Assembly (NCBI GenBank): GCA_947259275.1
Contig: CAMYMH010000007.1
Coordinates: 56,425 to 120,424 of the forward strand
DNA: 64,000 nucleotides
Source: an uncultured Acidimicrobiaceae bacterium
GTDB lineage: Bacteria > Actinomycetota > Acidimicrobiia > Spongiisociales > SHLN01
Direction: 5' to 3'
In this document: positions 44,331 to 52,917 of the stretch, one piece after another
How positions within the stretch are numbered: position 1 is the first letter of the stretch
Layout of the letters: every line of letters starts with the position of its first letter
The notes under the pieces: generated by a model
What the model was told of the DNA's origin: nothing
The model's input: the letters and a program-made list of their open reading frames with translations, nothing else
Database searches by the model: none
Position numbers and translations under genes: made by a program

Positions 44331-44336
44331 AGCGTA
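44331..44336 (-). promoter_or_regulatory. Leaderless-type -10 box of the giant signalling gene
   Basis: TACGCT on the minus strand, 6 nt before ATG at 44324. Confidence 0.55.
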
Positions 44337-44522
44337 CGGGTCACGCCAAATCCCGGGTAGTTCCAAAAGGCCCATGCTCCAAGGGTCAGGCATAGGCCTG
44401 AATGGTGACTTGAAGAGGGCTGAACGCGCCACGCAGCCTGACGTATACCGGGCGCTGAGCCACCTTCAAACCAACAAGCGCATAGTCGAACGGTGAGAGA
44501 CGTGTGAGCGAGAGGAGCCGAG

Positions 44523-44711
44523 ATGATCACCGATCTTCTGATAAGCGATCTGCACTTCGCACACGCCCTGCGCGACGAACTGGTCGATTCGGCCGCCGGA
44601 CGCTCGCTGCGGCGGAATCCAACCGCACCGGAGCAGCGACCCGGACCACGGGCATCTCAGGAGGAAGCGACCAGAACCCGACCCGCCAACCGCCTGCGCC
44701 CAGCCGCCTAG
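44523..44711 (+). CDS. Small basic protein of unknown function
   Basis: 62 residues. A strong ribosome site (GAGAGGAG, 5 nt spacing) precedes the ATG. The N-terminal MITDLLISDLHFAHALRDEL is amphipathic and the tail is Arg/Pro/Ala-rich. I do not recognise a family, though short actinobacterial proteins of the form M-x3-L-x2-DLH-x-AR exist. It is divergent from the giant signalling gene, about 200 bp from its start. The ribosome site is the main evidence that it is real. Confidence 0.45.
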   Translation: MITDLLISDLHFAHALRDELVDSAAGRSLRRNPTAPEQRPGPRASQEEATRTRPANRLRPAA

Positions 44712-44818
44712 CGGCGGAGTTCGCCAGGATCCCAGGGCGCGAACGGGCACCGACTCCGCAGCCGGGCTAGTGGCAAGCACTCAGTTCGCGACGATGCTTC
44801 GACTGCTTGAATCGCCCA

Positions 44819-45616
44819 ATGAGACGAAAAGGGATCGTCCTCGGCCTGGTGGCCGGCTTCATCGGAGGGCTCTTCGGTATCGGTGGCGGCCTGCTGGTGG
44901 TACCGGGGCTGGTGTTGTGGCTTCATTTCGAGCAACGCCGGGCGGGTGCCACCTCGTTGGCCACCATCGTCGCCTCGTCATCCGCCGCCCTCGCCCGCTT
45001 CGCAGCCGACGGCTCGGTGGAGTACGACGCGGCTTTCGTGCTCTTCATCGGCGCCGGCCTCGGTGCCTACGGTGGAGCCCGCCTGGCCGGCCGCATCCCC
45101 AACTACTGGCTGGCCCGTGGGTTTGTCGCCATCGTGGTGGTTTCGGCTGTGCGCCTGGCGCTGGCCGGAGCGGCCGGGGACGGAACCGACCCGCTGGTCT
45201 CCGGGCTGGCCGAGCCGGTGAGCCTGATCTCGGTCGGCCTGCTGGCCGGCGTGCTGTCGGCGACACTCGGGGTGGGGGGCGGCGTCGTATTCGTTCCTGC
45301 CCTCGTGACCCTGATGGATTTCGAGCAGCAGGTTTCACAGGGCACGTCGCTGGCAGTCATCCTGCCCACCGTCCTCATCGGCACCACCGTTCACGCCCGA
45401 GCCGGCCGGGTCGATTGGAACGTCGGCATCACTGCCGGGCTCGGAGGCATTGTCGGTGGCCTGGCGGGGGCGCAGGTAGCCCTCGGCCTGCCCGAGATCC
45501 TCCTGCGCCGCATGTTCGCCGTCTTCCTGATCATCATGGCGGTGCGGATGCTCGACAAGACGAAGCGAGAGCCCACCGCCCACCGACCACCGCCCACCGC
45601 AGGCACGGAGGGGTGA
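44819..45616 (+). CDS. TauE/SafE (sulfite exporter-type) permease
   Basis: 265 residues, about eight helices. Two copies of the family's glycine motif (GFIGGLFGIGGGLLVVPGLVL and GVLSATLGVGGGVVFVPALV) mark the TauE/SafE fold, which exports small organic or sulfur oxyanions. Substrate unknown. ATG at 44819 begins MRRKGIVLGL. The C-terminal tail (PTAHRPPPTAGTEG) is encoded by a 7-bp tandem repeat (45572-45599) and probably arose by repeat insertion. Confidence 0.85.
   Translation: MRRKGIVLGLVAGFIGGLFGIGGGLLVVPGLVLWLHFEQRRAGATSLATIVASSSAALARFAADGSVEYDAAFVLFIGAGLGAYGGARLAGRIPNYWLARGFVAIVVVSAVRLALAGAAGDGTDPLVSGLAEPVSLISVGLLAGVLSATLGVGGGVVFVPALVTLMDFEQQVSQGTSLAVILPTVLIGTTVHARAGRVDWNVGITAGLGGIVGGLAGAQVALGLPEILLRRMFAVFLIIMAVRMLDKTKREPTAHRPPPTAGTEG
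45572..45599. repeat. Heptanucleotide repeat inside a gene's 3' end
   Basis: On the minus strand CGGTGGG CGGTGGT CGGTGGG CGGTGGG. It lies within the last codons of the TauE/SafE gene. Confidence 0.65.
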
Positions 45617-45654
45617 GCCATCTCCAGCTGGTAGCCGGTACCTGAAGGCTGCCC

Positions 45655-45660
45655 TAGTCT
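45655..45660 (+). promoter_or_regulatory. Leaderless-type -10 box of the DppB-like gene
   Basis: TAGTCT, 6 nt before GTG at 45667. The preceding 30 bp contain CCAGCTGGTAGCCGG, again of the heptad type. Confidence 0.5.
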
Positions 45661-45666
45661 TCCCAA

Positions 45667-46839
45667 GTGATCAGCTTTCTCGGGCGTCGACTCCTTGGCG
45701 GGCTCATCACCCTCACCATTTTCATCACCGCCTTGTTCTTCCTCGTGAACGTTCTCATCCCGGGCGATTGGACGAGCCAGTTCATCCTCACGGCGGAGGA
45801 GCGAGCAGCGCGCCAGGAGTCGCTCGGCATCGACCGGCCACTGATCGAGCAGTTCTGGACCTGGATGAGCAGCGCGGCGGTGCTCGATCTCGGTAAATCC
45901 TTCGGAGGCTCTCCGGTGTTCGATCGAGTCCGGGATGCGATGGCAACGACCGTGTTCGTCTTCGTGGCCGCCACCGTCATCTCGTTTCCGCTCGGCTACT
46001 GGCTGGGCCGGGCCAGCGCCTGGAACGAGAGGCGGTGGTTCACGATGCCCACCACTGCCATCGCGGTGTTGATGTTCACGGCCTTCCCTCCCGTCATCGC
46101 CTTTCTGGTTGAGCGCGGCATCAGGAACCTGCTGTCTCCCGAGACGTACCGCACCACCACCCAACTGGATCCCGAACGGTGGGGATTCGGCCCGCCGTTC
46201 CCAGAGGATGTGGCGACCATTCCCCAGATTCTCTGGCGGATGGTGGCCATCTCTCTCTTCGTGTTCGCGGTCGCCCTGGTGGTGAGGTGGGCTATCCGGG
46301 CCGTTTTCGGGCGGCGAGTTCCTCCTGGCGTGATCGCGGCGATGATGGTTTTCGGTTCCCTCGTCGGCTGGCGGCTCTCGGGATTCAGCGGCCAGGCGTT
46401 CGACATTGCCCTTGCCATGTCGATCCTCATTGGTGGCTTGGTGGTGCTGAGCTATGGAGAGATCCTCCTGGTGACGGATGCGGCCATGATCGACACCCGA
46501 ACCGAGGACTTCATCTTGACGGCCCGCGCCAAAGGCCTGCCGGAGCGGGCGGTGCGGGATCGTCACAGCGCCCGGGCCGCGCTCTTGCCCGTCCTCAGCC
46601 GCCTCGTGGTCAGCCTGCCCTACTTTCTCACCGGCTTGGTGATACTCGAATACATGTTCGGCGTGGGCAGCGGAATGGGGAGCCTCATCTTTGAGGCGAT
46701 CAACGACCAAGACACGCCGCTCATCGTGGGAGCGATGGCAGTGGTGGGAGTCATGACGCTCGGGTTGCGACTGGTGCTGGAGGTAGCGATCGCCGCCCTC
46801 GACCCCCGGGTGCGGCTGATTGGAGATCGAGTGCCATGA
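45667..46839 (+). CDS. ABC transporter permease, dipeptide/oligopeptide (DppB) type
   Basis: 390 residues, about six to eight helices. The N-terminus ISFLGRRLLGGLITLTIFITALFFLV is typical of DppB/OppB. The EAA loop that contacts the ATPase is TARAKGLPERAVRDRHSARAALLPV. A long insert (about 120-220) carries extra helices. It overlaps the second permease (ATGA). No substrate-binding or ATPase gene is adjacent. Confidence 0.85.
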   Translation: MISFLGRRLLGGLITLTIFITALFFLVNVLIPGDWTSQFILTAEERAARQESLGIDRPLIEQFWTWMSSAAVLDLGKSFGGSPVFDRVRDAMATTVFVFVAATVISFPLGYWLGRASAWNERRWFTMPTTAIAVLMFTAFPPVIAFLVERGIRNLLSPETYRTTTQLDPERWGFGPPFPEDVATIPQILWRMVAISLFVFAVALVVRWAIRAVFGRRVPPGVIAAMMVFGSLVGWRLSGFSGQAFDIALAMSILIGGLVVLSYGEILLVTDAAMIDTRTEDFILTARAKGLPERAVRDRHSARAALLPVLSRLVVSLPYFLTGLVILEYMFGVGSGMGSLIFEAINDQDTPLIVGAMAVVGVMTLGLRLVLEVAIAALDPRVRLIGDRVP

Positions 46840-47930
46840 TTGCCCGCTCAGCTCGCTCGCAGATGCGACGTCGGCAGTGGGCGAGCGATGCCGCCACTTT
46901 CATGAGCAACCGGCTGGCCGTCATCGGCCTCATCGTCGTCGTGCTGTTCGCGGGGTCGCTGGTGGTGCGGCAGGCTCTGTGGGCAACGGTATGGGAGGGC
47001 CAGGCCAGGATCTATGACCCCGCCACCGGCTACGACGCTCCGATTCTCAGTCTCGTCGTAGTCGAAGAAGTAACCGATCCCGACACCGAGATCCTGCGGG
47101 GACATGCGCGGCTCGACGGCTTCCTCGACGCTGAGGTTGGTGACGTCTTCGAAAAGCCCATCCAGCCCGCGCCGCCTTCGAGCAAGCACTGGTTCGGCAC
47201 CGACCCGTTCGGCCGGGACGTCTTCTCGATGGTGCTGGCCGGAGCCACCCCCGCCTTTGTGGTCGGGATCACGGCCGCCGTGACCACCGCCGTTCTCGGG
47301 AGCTTGATCGCGGCGGTGTCGGCGGTGTTCCGAGGCTGGGTGGATGCCGTTCTCAGCAAGCTCTCCGACACCGCCCTGCTGCTACCGGCTCCGCTCGCCA
47401 TGATCATCGTGGGAGCGGGGGCGTTCGGTGGCGACATCACCCCGTTCTGGTTCGGGTTCCTGTACGGCGTGATTGCCGGACTCGGAACGGCCGCCATCGT
47501 GTTGCGTTCCCACGCCCTCAGCATCATGGGGCGTCCTTTCATCGACGCGGCGCGGGTAGCAGGAGCAAGCCGTACCCGGCTGGCGTTTCGCCATCTCCTG
47601 CCCCATCTGCTCCCATTGGCCGGCGTCTCGATGTTTACAGCCGTCGTGGGCGCAGTGGTGGCACACGGTTTCGCCGCTTGGCTGTCCTTTGCAGACGACC
47701 TGGTTAACTGGGGCGCAATGATGTTCATGGGGCTGACCCCGATCGCACGGTTTAGTGGCGGGGACATCGCTTGGAACGTGCTGCTGGCCGGGGCGCTGGC
47801 GATCTCGTTGTTCTCGGCATCGTTCTACCTGGTTTCGCTCGGTGTCCGCGACATAGCCCTGCCACACAGCCAAAGCCGGGCGCTGCGCCGCCACCGCCAC
47901 CACGGCCTTGATCTGCGAGCAAGGTCCTAG
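46836..47930 (+). CDS. ABC transporter permease, dipeptide/oligopeptide (DppC) type
   Basis: 364 residues. After an N-terminal anchor comes an external segment of about 75 residues (YDPATGYDAPILSLV ... KHWFGTDPFGRDVFSMVLAG, where GTDxxGRDVFS is the DppC signature). The EAA loop is DAARVAGASRTRLAFRHLLPHLLPL. It pairs with the upstream permease. The missing ATPase and binding protein must be encoded elsewhere. Confidence 0.85.
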   Translation: MIARSARSQMRRRQWASDAATFMSNRLAVIGLIVVVLFAGSLVVRQALWATVWEGQARIYDPATGYDAPILSLVVVEEVTDPDTEILRGHARLDGFLDAEVGDVFEKPIQPAPPSSKHWFGTDPFGRDVFSMVLAGATPAFVVGITAAVTTAVLGSLIAAVSAVFRGWVDAVLSKLSDTALLLPAPLAMIIVGAGAFGGDITPFWFGFLYGVIAGLGTAAIVLRSHALSIMGRPFIDAARVAGASRTRLAFRHLLPHLLPLAGVSMFTAVVGAVVAHGFAAWLSFADDLVNWGAMMFMGLTPIARFSGGDIAWNVLLAGALAISLFSASFYLVSLGVRDIALPHSQSRALRRHRHHGLDLRARS

Positions 47931-48448
47931 ACCGGCAGTCGTCCAGTCTCGATGAGTTGCTTGCGCCGCCCTGGCTCGCCCAACTGCATCCGCCGGTACA
48001 AGGCGATCAAGTAGCCGAGCCCGACGACTTCCTGCAGCACCACCCACGGCGATCTCAGCAGGTAGGCGATGAGGTCGGCGAGGGCTCCCTCGGCGAAAGC
48101 CGGGAACTCGAGGCCGAGCACCGGCCAAAACAAGGTGGTGGCGTCGAGCGGCATGTCGAGCAGGAGATGGAAGAACACTCCGATCGGCAACGCCAGCCAG
48201 CGCTTGCGGGCGGCACCCCCCCGCTTCGTCAGCGTCATGACGGAAAACAGGACCAAGACTGCAAACAGGAGTGTGTGGGCATAGATGCGTCCGGTTTCGA
48301 AACGGTCGACGAACACGACCGACCCGATCGGCTTGTCGATCAGATCGGAGAGGATCGCGCCGAAGACCAGGACCCGCAGGTCCATCGATGGGTCCCGGAA
48401 CACCCAACGCCCGAGGAAAAGGGCGCCACCCACATGCCAGAAGATCAT
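47927..48448 (-). CDS. YdjM/DUF457-like membrane protein
   Basis: 173 residues with about four helices. His and Asp residues of the so-called metal-dependent hydrolase membrane family are visible: MIFWHVGGALF, GAILSDLIDKPIG, AHTLLFAVLVL, FFHLLLDMPLDATTLFWP. Function is unproven in the family. It is convergent with the DppC-like gene (4-bp overlap) and lies downstream of the zinc-ribbon protein on the minus strand. Confidence 0.75.
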   Translation of the reverse strand: MIFWHVGGALFLGRWVFRDPSMDLRVLVFGAILSDLIDKPIGSVVFVDRFETGRIYAHTLLFAVLVLFSVMTLTKRGGAARKRWLALPIGVFFHLLLDMPLDATTLFWPVLGLEFPAFAEGALADLIAYLLRSPWVVLQEVVGLGYLIALYRRMQLGEPGRRKQLIETGRLPV

Positions 48449-48455
48449 GGGCCTA

Positions 48456-49163
48456 CTAGGGAACGAGTATTCGCCGGCATTGCAGACAGCGAGGTGGGTC
48501 TTCCTTCAGCACCTCGTGCTGCTCGGCAGGGCTGAGCGAGAGGTGGCATCCCCCACACACGCCCTCGATGAGACGGGCGGCGCCGATGCCCTCCTTGTTG
48601 GGCCTGAGCTGCTCGTAGAGCTCGAGGAGTTCGGGCGGAATCAGGGGCACGTAGTCGCCCCGCCGCCCCTCACGAGCCGCCACTTCGGCGTCGATCTCCT
48701 TCCATTGGGCGGCGATGGCCGCCTCGAGGCGAGAGGATTCGGCCTCCAGTTGCTCCACCTGCTCGGAGGTTGCCAGCAAGGCTGCTTCCTGGCCCTCTCG
48801 CACCTCCAGAAGCATGAGGATCTCTTCCTCGGCCGAATCGATCTGGCGCCCGAGCATCTCGATCTCGAGCTGGAGGTTGGCGAGATCCTTGGCAGAGATC
48901 CCACCGGCGAACATCCGCATTTCTTCCGAGTCACGTTTCCTCTCCGTCAAATCGAGCTCTCCCTCGGCCTTTTTCAGGTGCGAGACGGTTTCGGACAGCT
49001 CGGATTCCTGCTCGGCGGCGGTCGCCGTGAGGGCGGCCAGCCTCTCGTGGGCGGCCCTGAACTCCTCCAGTTCCGGCAAAGACTGGCGGGCGTGAAGGAA
49101 TTGGTCGATCTCGGTGTCGACCGCCTGCAAGTCGAGCAGATCGAGGAACGCCTTGTCGGTCAA
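48456..49163 (-). CDS. Coiled-coil protein with C-terminal zinc ribbon (CT398-type)
   Basis: 235 residues. Long coiled coil from about residue 15 to 170 (heptads such as LEEFRAAHERLAALTATAAEQ), then a zinc ribbon with CGGCH and CLQCRR. The family is known from CT398 of Chlamydia, which binds sigma-54 and secretion components; in actinobacteria it is regularly next to nif3-like genes. TTG at 49163 has GGAGG upstream and overlaps the stop codon of the Nif3-like gene, so translation is coupled. Confidence 0.85.
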   Translation of the reverse strand: MTDKAFLDLLDLQAVDTEIDQFLHARQSLPELEEFRAAHERLAALTATAAEQESELSETVSHLKKAEGELDLTERKRDSEEMRMFAGGISAKDLANLQLEIEMLGRQIDSAEEEILMLLEVREGQEAALLATSEQVEQLEAESSRLEAAIAAQWKEIDAEVAAREGRRGDYVPLIPPELLELYEQLRPNKEGIGAARLIEGVCGGCHLSLSPAEQHEVLKEDPPRCLQCRRILVP

Positions 49164-50260
49164 CTTATTACTCCCTCCCACGGGCTCGGATCGATGCCGG
49201 TGAGGTCGACGGCTGCCGGGACGTTGTCTGCCACCAGGCTGAAGAGTCCGGTGACCCCGGGCCGCTCGGTTCTGGCGTGGCCCGGATCGATGATGCTGAG
49301 ACCGAGGTCGACGGCGCGGCGGGCCCGATGATGGCTGACATCGCCCGTCACCAGGACCGAGGCGCCCGCCGCCGAGGCCGCCTCCATGAAATCCGCTCCG
49401 GCGCCCGGCACAACGCCGACGAGATTGAAATCGGCGCCGGCCCACGAGAGTCGGACGTCGCTGCCCAGCTTGGCCGCTACCAGTTGAGCGAACGACCGAA
49501 CGGTGGTTCCCCCCGGGGGACGGCCGACCCGCCCGAGCATGCCGTCATTGCCGCGGCGATCGTAGACGTCGTAGGCAGGCTCCTCATACGGGTGAAACTC
49601 GACGATGGCAGCCACGACTGCCGCTTCGGCGGACCGGGGAGCCACCATCTCGAGCCGGATCTCCGGCTCCTGATTGAGCTCGCCGGCCCGGCCGGTTTCC
49701 GGTCGGGCCCACAAATCCGGTTGGAAGGTCCCAATCCCCGCGGATCGGTAAGAACACGAGTCATAGTGGCCGATCCGACCGGCCCCGGCTCGTGTCATTC
49801 CTTCCGCCACCCGGTCAACCTGTGCCTCGGGCACAAACGTGACGATCTTGACCGATGGGGCGGCGCCCACCGGAGCGAAAGCGGCCGTGTCCTCGAGGGC
49901 GAGGGCATCGGCTAGCGCGTCGGCGGTTCCTCCCGGAGCGGCATCGTAGTTGGTGTGGGCGACGACCAGGTCAACCCCCGCCCGCACCAGGCGGTAGGCG
50001 CGCCCAACCGCGGATTTGCCCGCCACCAACTTGTTGACCGGCGAAAACAGCAGTGGGTGATAGGTGACCAGCAGGTCGACGGGATCTGCCTCGACGGCGG
50101 CCACCACGGCCTCGGTGACCTCGTGGCACACGGCCACCCGATTGGCCCGCCGGGTGGGATCGCCGAGTTGAAGGCCGACCGGATCCCAGTCGGCGGCCTT
50201 GGCCCACGGGGCCACCTGCCCGATTACTCCGATTACATCACCAACGGTCGGCGTCGACAT
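49160..50260 (-). CDS. Nif3-like dinuclear metal centre protein
   Basis: 366 residues, Nif3/YbgI/DUF34 family with a PII-like insert (FHPYEEPAYDVYDRRG) about residues 130-250. Metal-binding residues are in LLVTYHPLLF, VAHTNYDAAPGG and VTGDVSHHRARRA. GTP cyclohydrolase I type 2 is a common but doubtful database name; the reaction is unknown. ATG at 50260 has TACCAT 8 nt upstream. A longer in-frame start exists but runs into the divergent gene. Confidence 0.88.
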   Translation of the reverse strand: MSTPTVGDVIGVIGQVAPWAKAADWDPVGLQLGDPTRRANRVAVCHEVTEAVVAAVEADPVDLLVTYHPLLFSPVNKLVAGKSAVGRAYRLVRAGVDLVVAHTNYDAAPGGTADALADALALEDTAAFAPVGAAPSVKIVTFVPEAQVDRVAEGMTRAGAGRIGHYDSCSYRSAGIGTFQPDLWARPETGRAGELNQEPEIRLEMVAPRSAEAAVVAAIVEFHPYEEPAYDVYDRRGNDGMLGRVGRPPGGTTVRSFAQLVAAKLGSDVRLSWAGADFNLVGVVPGAGADFMEAASAAGASVLVTGDVSHHRARRAVDLGLSIIDPGHARTERPGVTGLFSLVADNVPAAVDLTGIDPSPWEGVIS

Positions 50261-50268
50261 AGAGCGGA

Positions 50269-50274
50269 ATGGTA
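50269..50274 (-). promoter_or_regulatory. Leaderless-type -10 box of the Nif3-like gene
   Basis: TACCAT on the minus strand, 8 nt before ATG at 50260. Confidence 0.4.
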
Positions 50275-50319
50275 CCGGGTGGGGGGAACAGACACAGTAC
50301 GGCCCGTGTTTCCCTCGGC

Positions 50320-51105
50320 ATGGAAGGACCAAACCCACTCGCCGTCGGCTGGTCGGTGCTCCGGGCTCTCCGGGTTGACAAGCCCGGCTGGCTCCCCACC
50401 GCACCACAACCGAACTACGGCGCGCTCGCCACCATCCTCGGCGAAGTCGGCCGTCATGGCGTCCCGGCCCTCCCCGGACTTCTCGACGAACTAGGCAGGT
50501 ACACCCTCGAACAGAGCAAGATCAATTCCAACCAGCTCGACCGTGATGGCGCCCTTGCCTATTGGCTCAATCTCTACAACGCCGGCGCCCTGACCCTGGC
50601 AGGCGAGGCCTTCGCCACCGGGAAGCGGTCCGTCCTGCGGCTGCCCGGTGCGTTCACCCGGCCGTTTGTGACCGTGCAAGGAGAGAGCCTGAGCCTAAAC
50701 CAGATCGAGCACGGCAAGATTCGACGCTTCAACGACCCCCGGATCCACGCCTCGCTCGTATGCGGGTCTGCATCATGCCCCACCCTTCGCTACGAGCCCT
50801 ATGAGGGCGGGCGGCTCGGAGACCAGCTCGACGACCAGACCCGGTCGTTTCTGGCGGCAGGAGGCGCCACCATCGATGGCGACACCCTGCTACTCAGCCG
50901 AGTGTTCCTCTGGTATGGCGGCGACTTCGTGCGACCCCACCGGATGCCGACGTTTATTCCGGCGACCCGCCGGCGCATCGCCACCGCACTCCTACCCTGG
51001 CTCTCAGATGACCTGCTGCGCTGGTTACAGTCATCCGGGCGACCCGCGATCGGGTTTCAGCCCTACGACTGGAGCCTGGCCTGCTCGGTTCGCAAGCCGG
51101 TGTGA
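50320..51105 (+). CDS. DUF547 protein
   Basis: 261 residues. DUF547 signatures are AYWLNLYNAGALTL, LSLNQIEHGKIRRFNDPRIHASLVCGSASCPTLRYEPY and LDDQTRSFLAAGG, with a conserved Cys pair in CGSASCP. The fold resembles papain-like or transglutaminase-like cysteine enzymes, but no reaction is known. There is no signal peptide with the ATG at 50320. The last 43 bp overlap the convergent membrane-protein gene. Confidence 0.8.
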   Translation: MEGPNPLAVGWSVLRALRVDKPGWLPTAPQPNYGALATILGEVGRHGVPALPGLLDELGRYTLEQSKINSNQLDRDGALAYWLNLYNAGALTLAGEAFATGKRSVLRLPGAFTRPFVTVQGESLSLNQIEHGKIRRFNDPRIHASLVCGSASCPTLRYEPYEGGRLGDQLDDQTRSFLAAGGATIDGDTLLLSRVFLWYGGDFVRPHRMPTFIPATRRRIATALLPWLSDDLLRWLQSSGRPAIGFQPYDWSLACSVRKPV

Positions 51106-51704
51106 GCCCCGATCCATAGGATGACGATCGCGACCACGGCCGCCACCATGTCGAAAGGGATCACGTAGGCCATGAGGTCCGAGCCGGAAACCTTCCAGCC
51201 GCCCGCACCGGTGAAGCCGACGATGTCGAGATAACGCCAAATCGAAAACACGCAGAACACGCCGAGCGCTATCCCACCGATCCAGGCCGCTCGAATTCCC
51301 CAGCGAAGATAGGACCCGAGCACGATGGCGGCACCCGCCCAGGCAATGTCCAGCGCCGACAGCAACTGGAGGAATTGAAGTGATGGTTCGAGGCGCAGGG
51401 CCGCCGACGAGGCGAGGGTCAGGAGCGCCACCGCACCAGTTGTGAGCGCCACCAGGGTGGACGCCGCCGCCAGGCGCCGCCGGACCGACGACCAGCCCGA
51501 CCCGGCAAACCAATCGTCGGCCACAACCAGCCGAGTCAGCCGCGCAGCCAGCGCCACCCCAAAGGCCACGACCCCCGACAAGTGGACGATGAACAGCACA
51601 AACGGATCGTCGGGCTGAGGGACCGCCAGCAAGCCAAGCGACAGGACCAGGGTAGGAACCAACCACCGGACCGTTAGGACCACCGCTTGTTCGAGGGACG
51701 TCAC
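51063..51704 (-). CDS. Multi-helix membrane protein of unknown function
   Basis: 213 residues, five to six hydrophobic helices (LVPTLVLSLGLLAV, FVLFIVHLSGVVAFGVALAA, LVALTTGAVALLTLASSA, AGAAIVLGSYL, GIALGVFCVFSIWRYL, VIPFDMVAAVVAIVILWIG). No family is recognised. GTG at 51704 is chosen over an in-frame extension to 51935 because TACGCT lies 6 nt upstream and the extension has no hydrophobic or conserved sequence. Confidence 0.65.
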   Translation of the reverse strand: MTSLEQAVVLTVRWLVPTLVLSLGLLAVPQPDDPFVLFIVHLSGVVAFGVALAARLTRLVVADDWFAGSGWSSVRRRLAAASTLVALTTGAVALLTLASSAALRLEPSLQFLQLLSALDIAWAGAAIVLGSYLRWGIRAAWIGGIALGVFCVFSIWRYLDIVGFTGAGGWKVSGSDLMAYVIPFDMVAAVVAIVILWIGAHTGLRTEQARLQS

Positions 51705-51710
51705 ACGGTG

Positions 51711-51716
51711 AGCGTA
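51711..51716 (-). promoter_or_regulatory. Leaderless-type -10 box of the membrane-protein gene
   Basis: TACGCT on the minus strand, 6 nt before GTG at 51704; it decides the start. Confidence 0.5.
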
Positions 51717-51810
51717 GTCGCCGATCCGCAGGGGGCCGCCGGGAGCGCCAGCGCGAGGAGTGGTCGGTCCGTTTATGCTCACCGTCACAAATACTGAAGG
51801 GTCCATCCTC

Positions 51811-52896
51811 ATGAAGGGCAAACTCGGCACCGGCTCGTTGCTGGCACTCGGGGCGCTATTGATCATTGCTGGGCTGGTGGTGAAGTTCTTCGTCGTCAAT
51901 GCCCTGGCCAAGTTCCCGGATGATGTGGACTCCACCCGGACCTACCAGGGCACCGTTGACATCCTCAACCGGGCCGAACTGGAGAACCCGACCGGCGCGC
52001 CGCTCTTCTTTACCGGCCTTCCCGTGATCTCGGATCGCACCGTCAAAGTCCTCGAGGTCGATGGTGACAAGGCGCTGGTGCAGGACACGGCCAATCTGCT
52101 GGCGGCGCCGGGCACGCCAATCGCAGGAGCCCGGCTGACCGGGTCCGACGACTTCTACACCATCGACCGGGTGACGATGGAGTCGATCGACAACTTCACC
52201 GACAACCCCCTGGTGCTTCCTCGCCAGGGTCTCGTGGTGGGGTTCCCCATCGACACCGAGGCCCGCGACTACACCGGGTGGAACGGCGATCCTGCCCAAC
52301 CGGTTACGCTGGAATACGCCGGTCAGGAGGAGCGAGCAGGCCGCAACACGTACGTGTTCACGGCCTCTTCCGGCCCCCTCCCGATTGTGGATGCCGGCAC
52401 CCTCGCCGAATTCCCGGCCTCGCTGCCGAAAGCCGCCATCCCGGCAATCGCGCCGCTGCTCGGCCTGCCCGACGAGGTTCTCGGCGCGCTGGATCAGGTG
52501 CTTCCGCTCCTCCCCGAGGAGCTTCCCCTCGACTACACCTATGAATTCTCGGCCCGCTATTGGATAGACCCCGACACCGGGGTACTAATCGACATAGACA
52601 AGAACGACGTGCGCAAGGCCGTGGTGACCGGCCTCCCGATTCCGATCGATCCGGTCGTCGTCTACAACCTCAACTACTCACCGACCGAGGAGTCACTGTC
52701 AGACGCCGTCGACGACGCCGACGATTACGGAGGCCAGCTGAGGTTGGGCCGCACCACCGCACCGATCACTCTCTGGATCGTGGGCGTCTTCCTCCTGGTG
52801 GCCGGACTCTTCTACTGGAGTCGACGCCCCGTCGAGGCAGCCGAAGTGCCCCCGCATCATGTCGGCGAAGTCGATGCCGAGCCCGGATCCGACTAG
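51811..52896 (+). CDS. DUF3068 (PorA-family-like) envelope protein
   Basis: 361 residues. An N-terminal anchor (GTGSLLALGALLIIAGLVVKFFVV) is followed by an external domain with DFYTIDRVTMESIDNF, PIDTEARDYTGWNG and YTYEFSARYWIDPDTGVLIDI, typical of DUF3068. A C-terminal membrane helix (TLWIVGVFLLVAGLFYWSRR) and short acidic tail end it. DUF3068 occurs in actinobacteria; it has been named PorA-like, but this is not evidence for a porin. ATG at 51811 starts right at the anchor. Confidence 0.8.
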   Translation: MKGKLGTGSLLALGALLIIAGLVVKFFVVNALAKFPDDVDSTRTYQGTVDILNRAELENPTGAPLFFTGLPVISDRTVKVLEVDGDKALVQDTANLLAAPGTPIAGARLTGSDDFYTIDRVTMESIDNFTDNPLVLPRQGLVVGFPIDTEARDYTGWNGDPAQPVTLEYAGQEERAGRNTYVFTASSGPLPIVDAGTLAEFPASLPKAAIPAIAPLLGLPDEVLGALDQVLPLLPEELPLDYTYEFSARYWIDPDTGVLIDIDKNDVRKAVVTGLPIPIDPVVVYNLNYSPTEESLSDAVDDADDYGGQLRLGRTTAPITLWIVGVFLLVAGLFYWSRRPVEAAEVPPHHVGEVDAEPGSD

Positions 52897-52917
52897 CAGC
52901 CGATTCGGGCTCGCCGG

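Noticed and set aside
49160..50260. GTP cyclohydrolase FolE2
   Set aside because: Common misannotation of Nif3-like proteins; only metal-site residues of the Nif3 family are visible.
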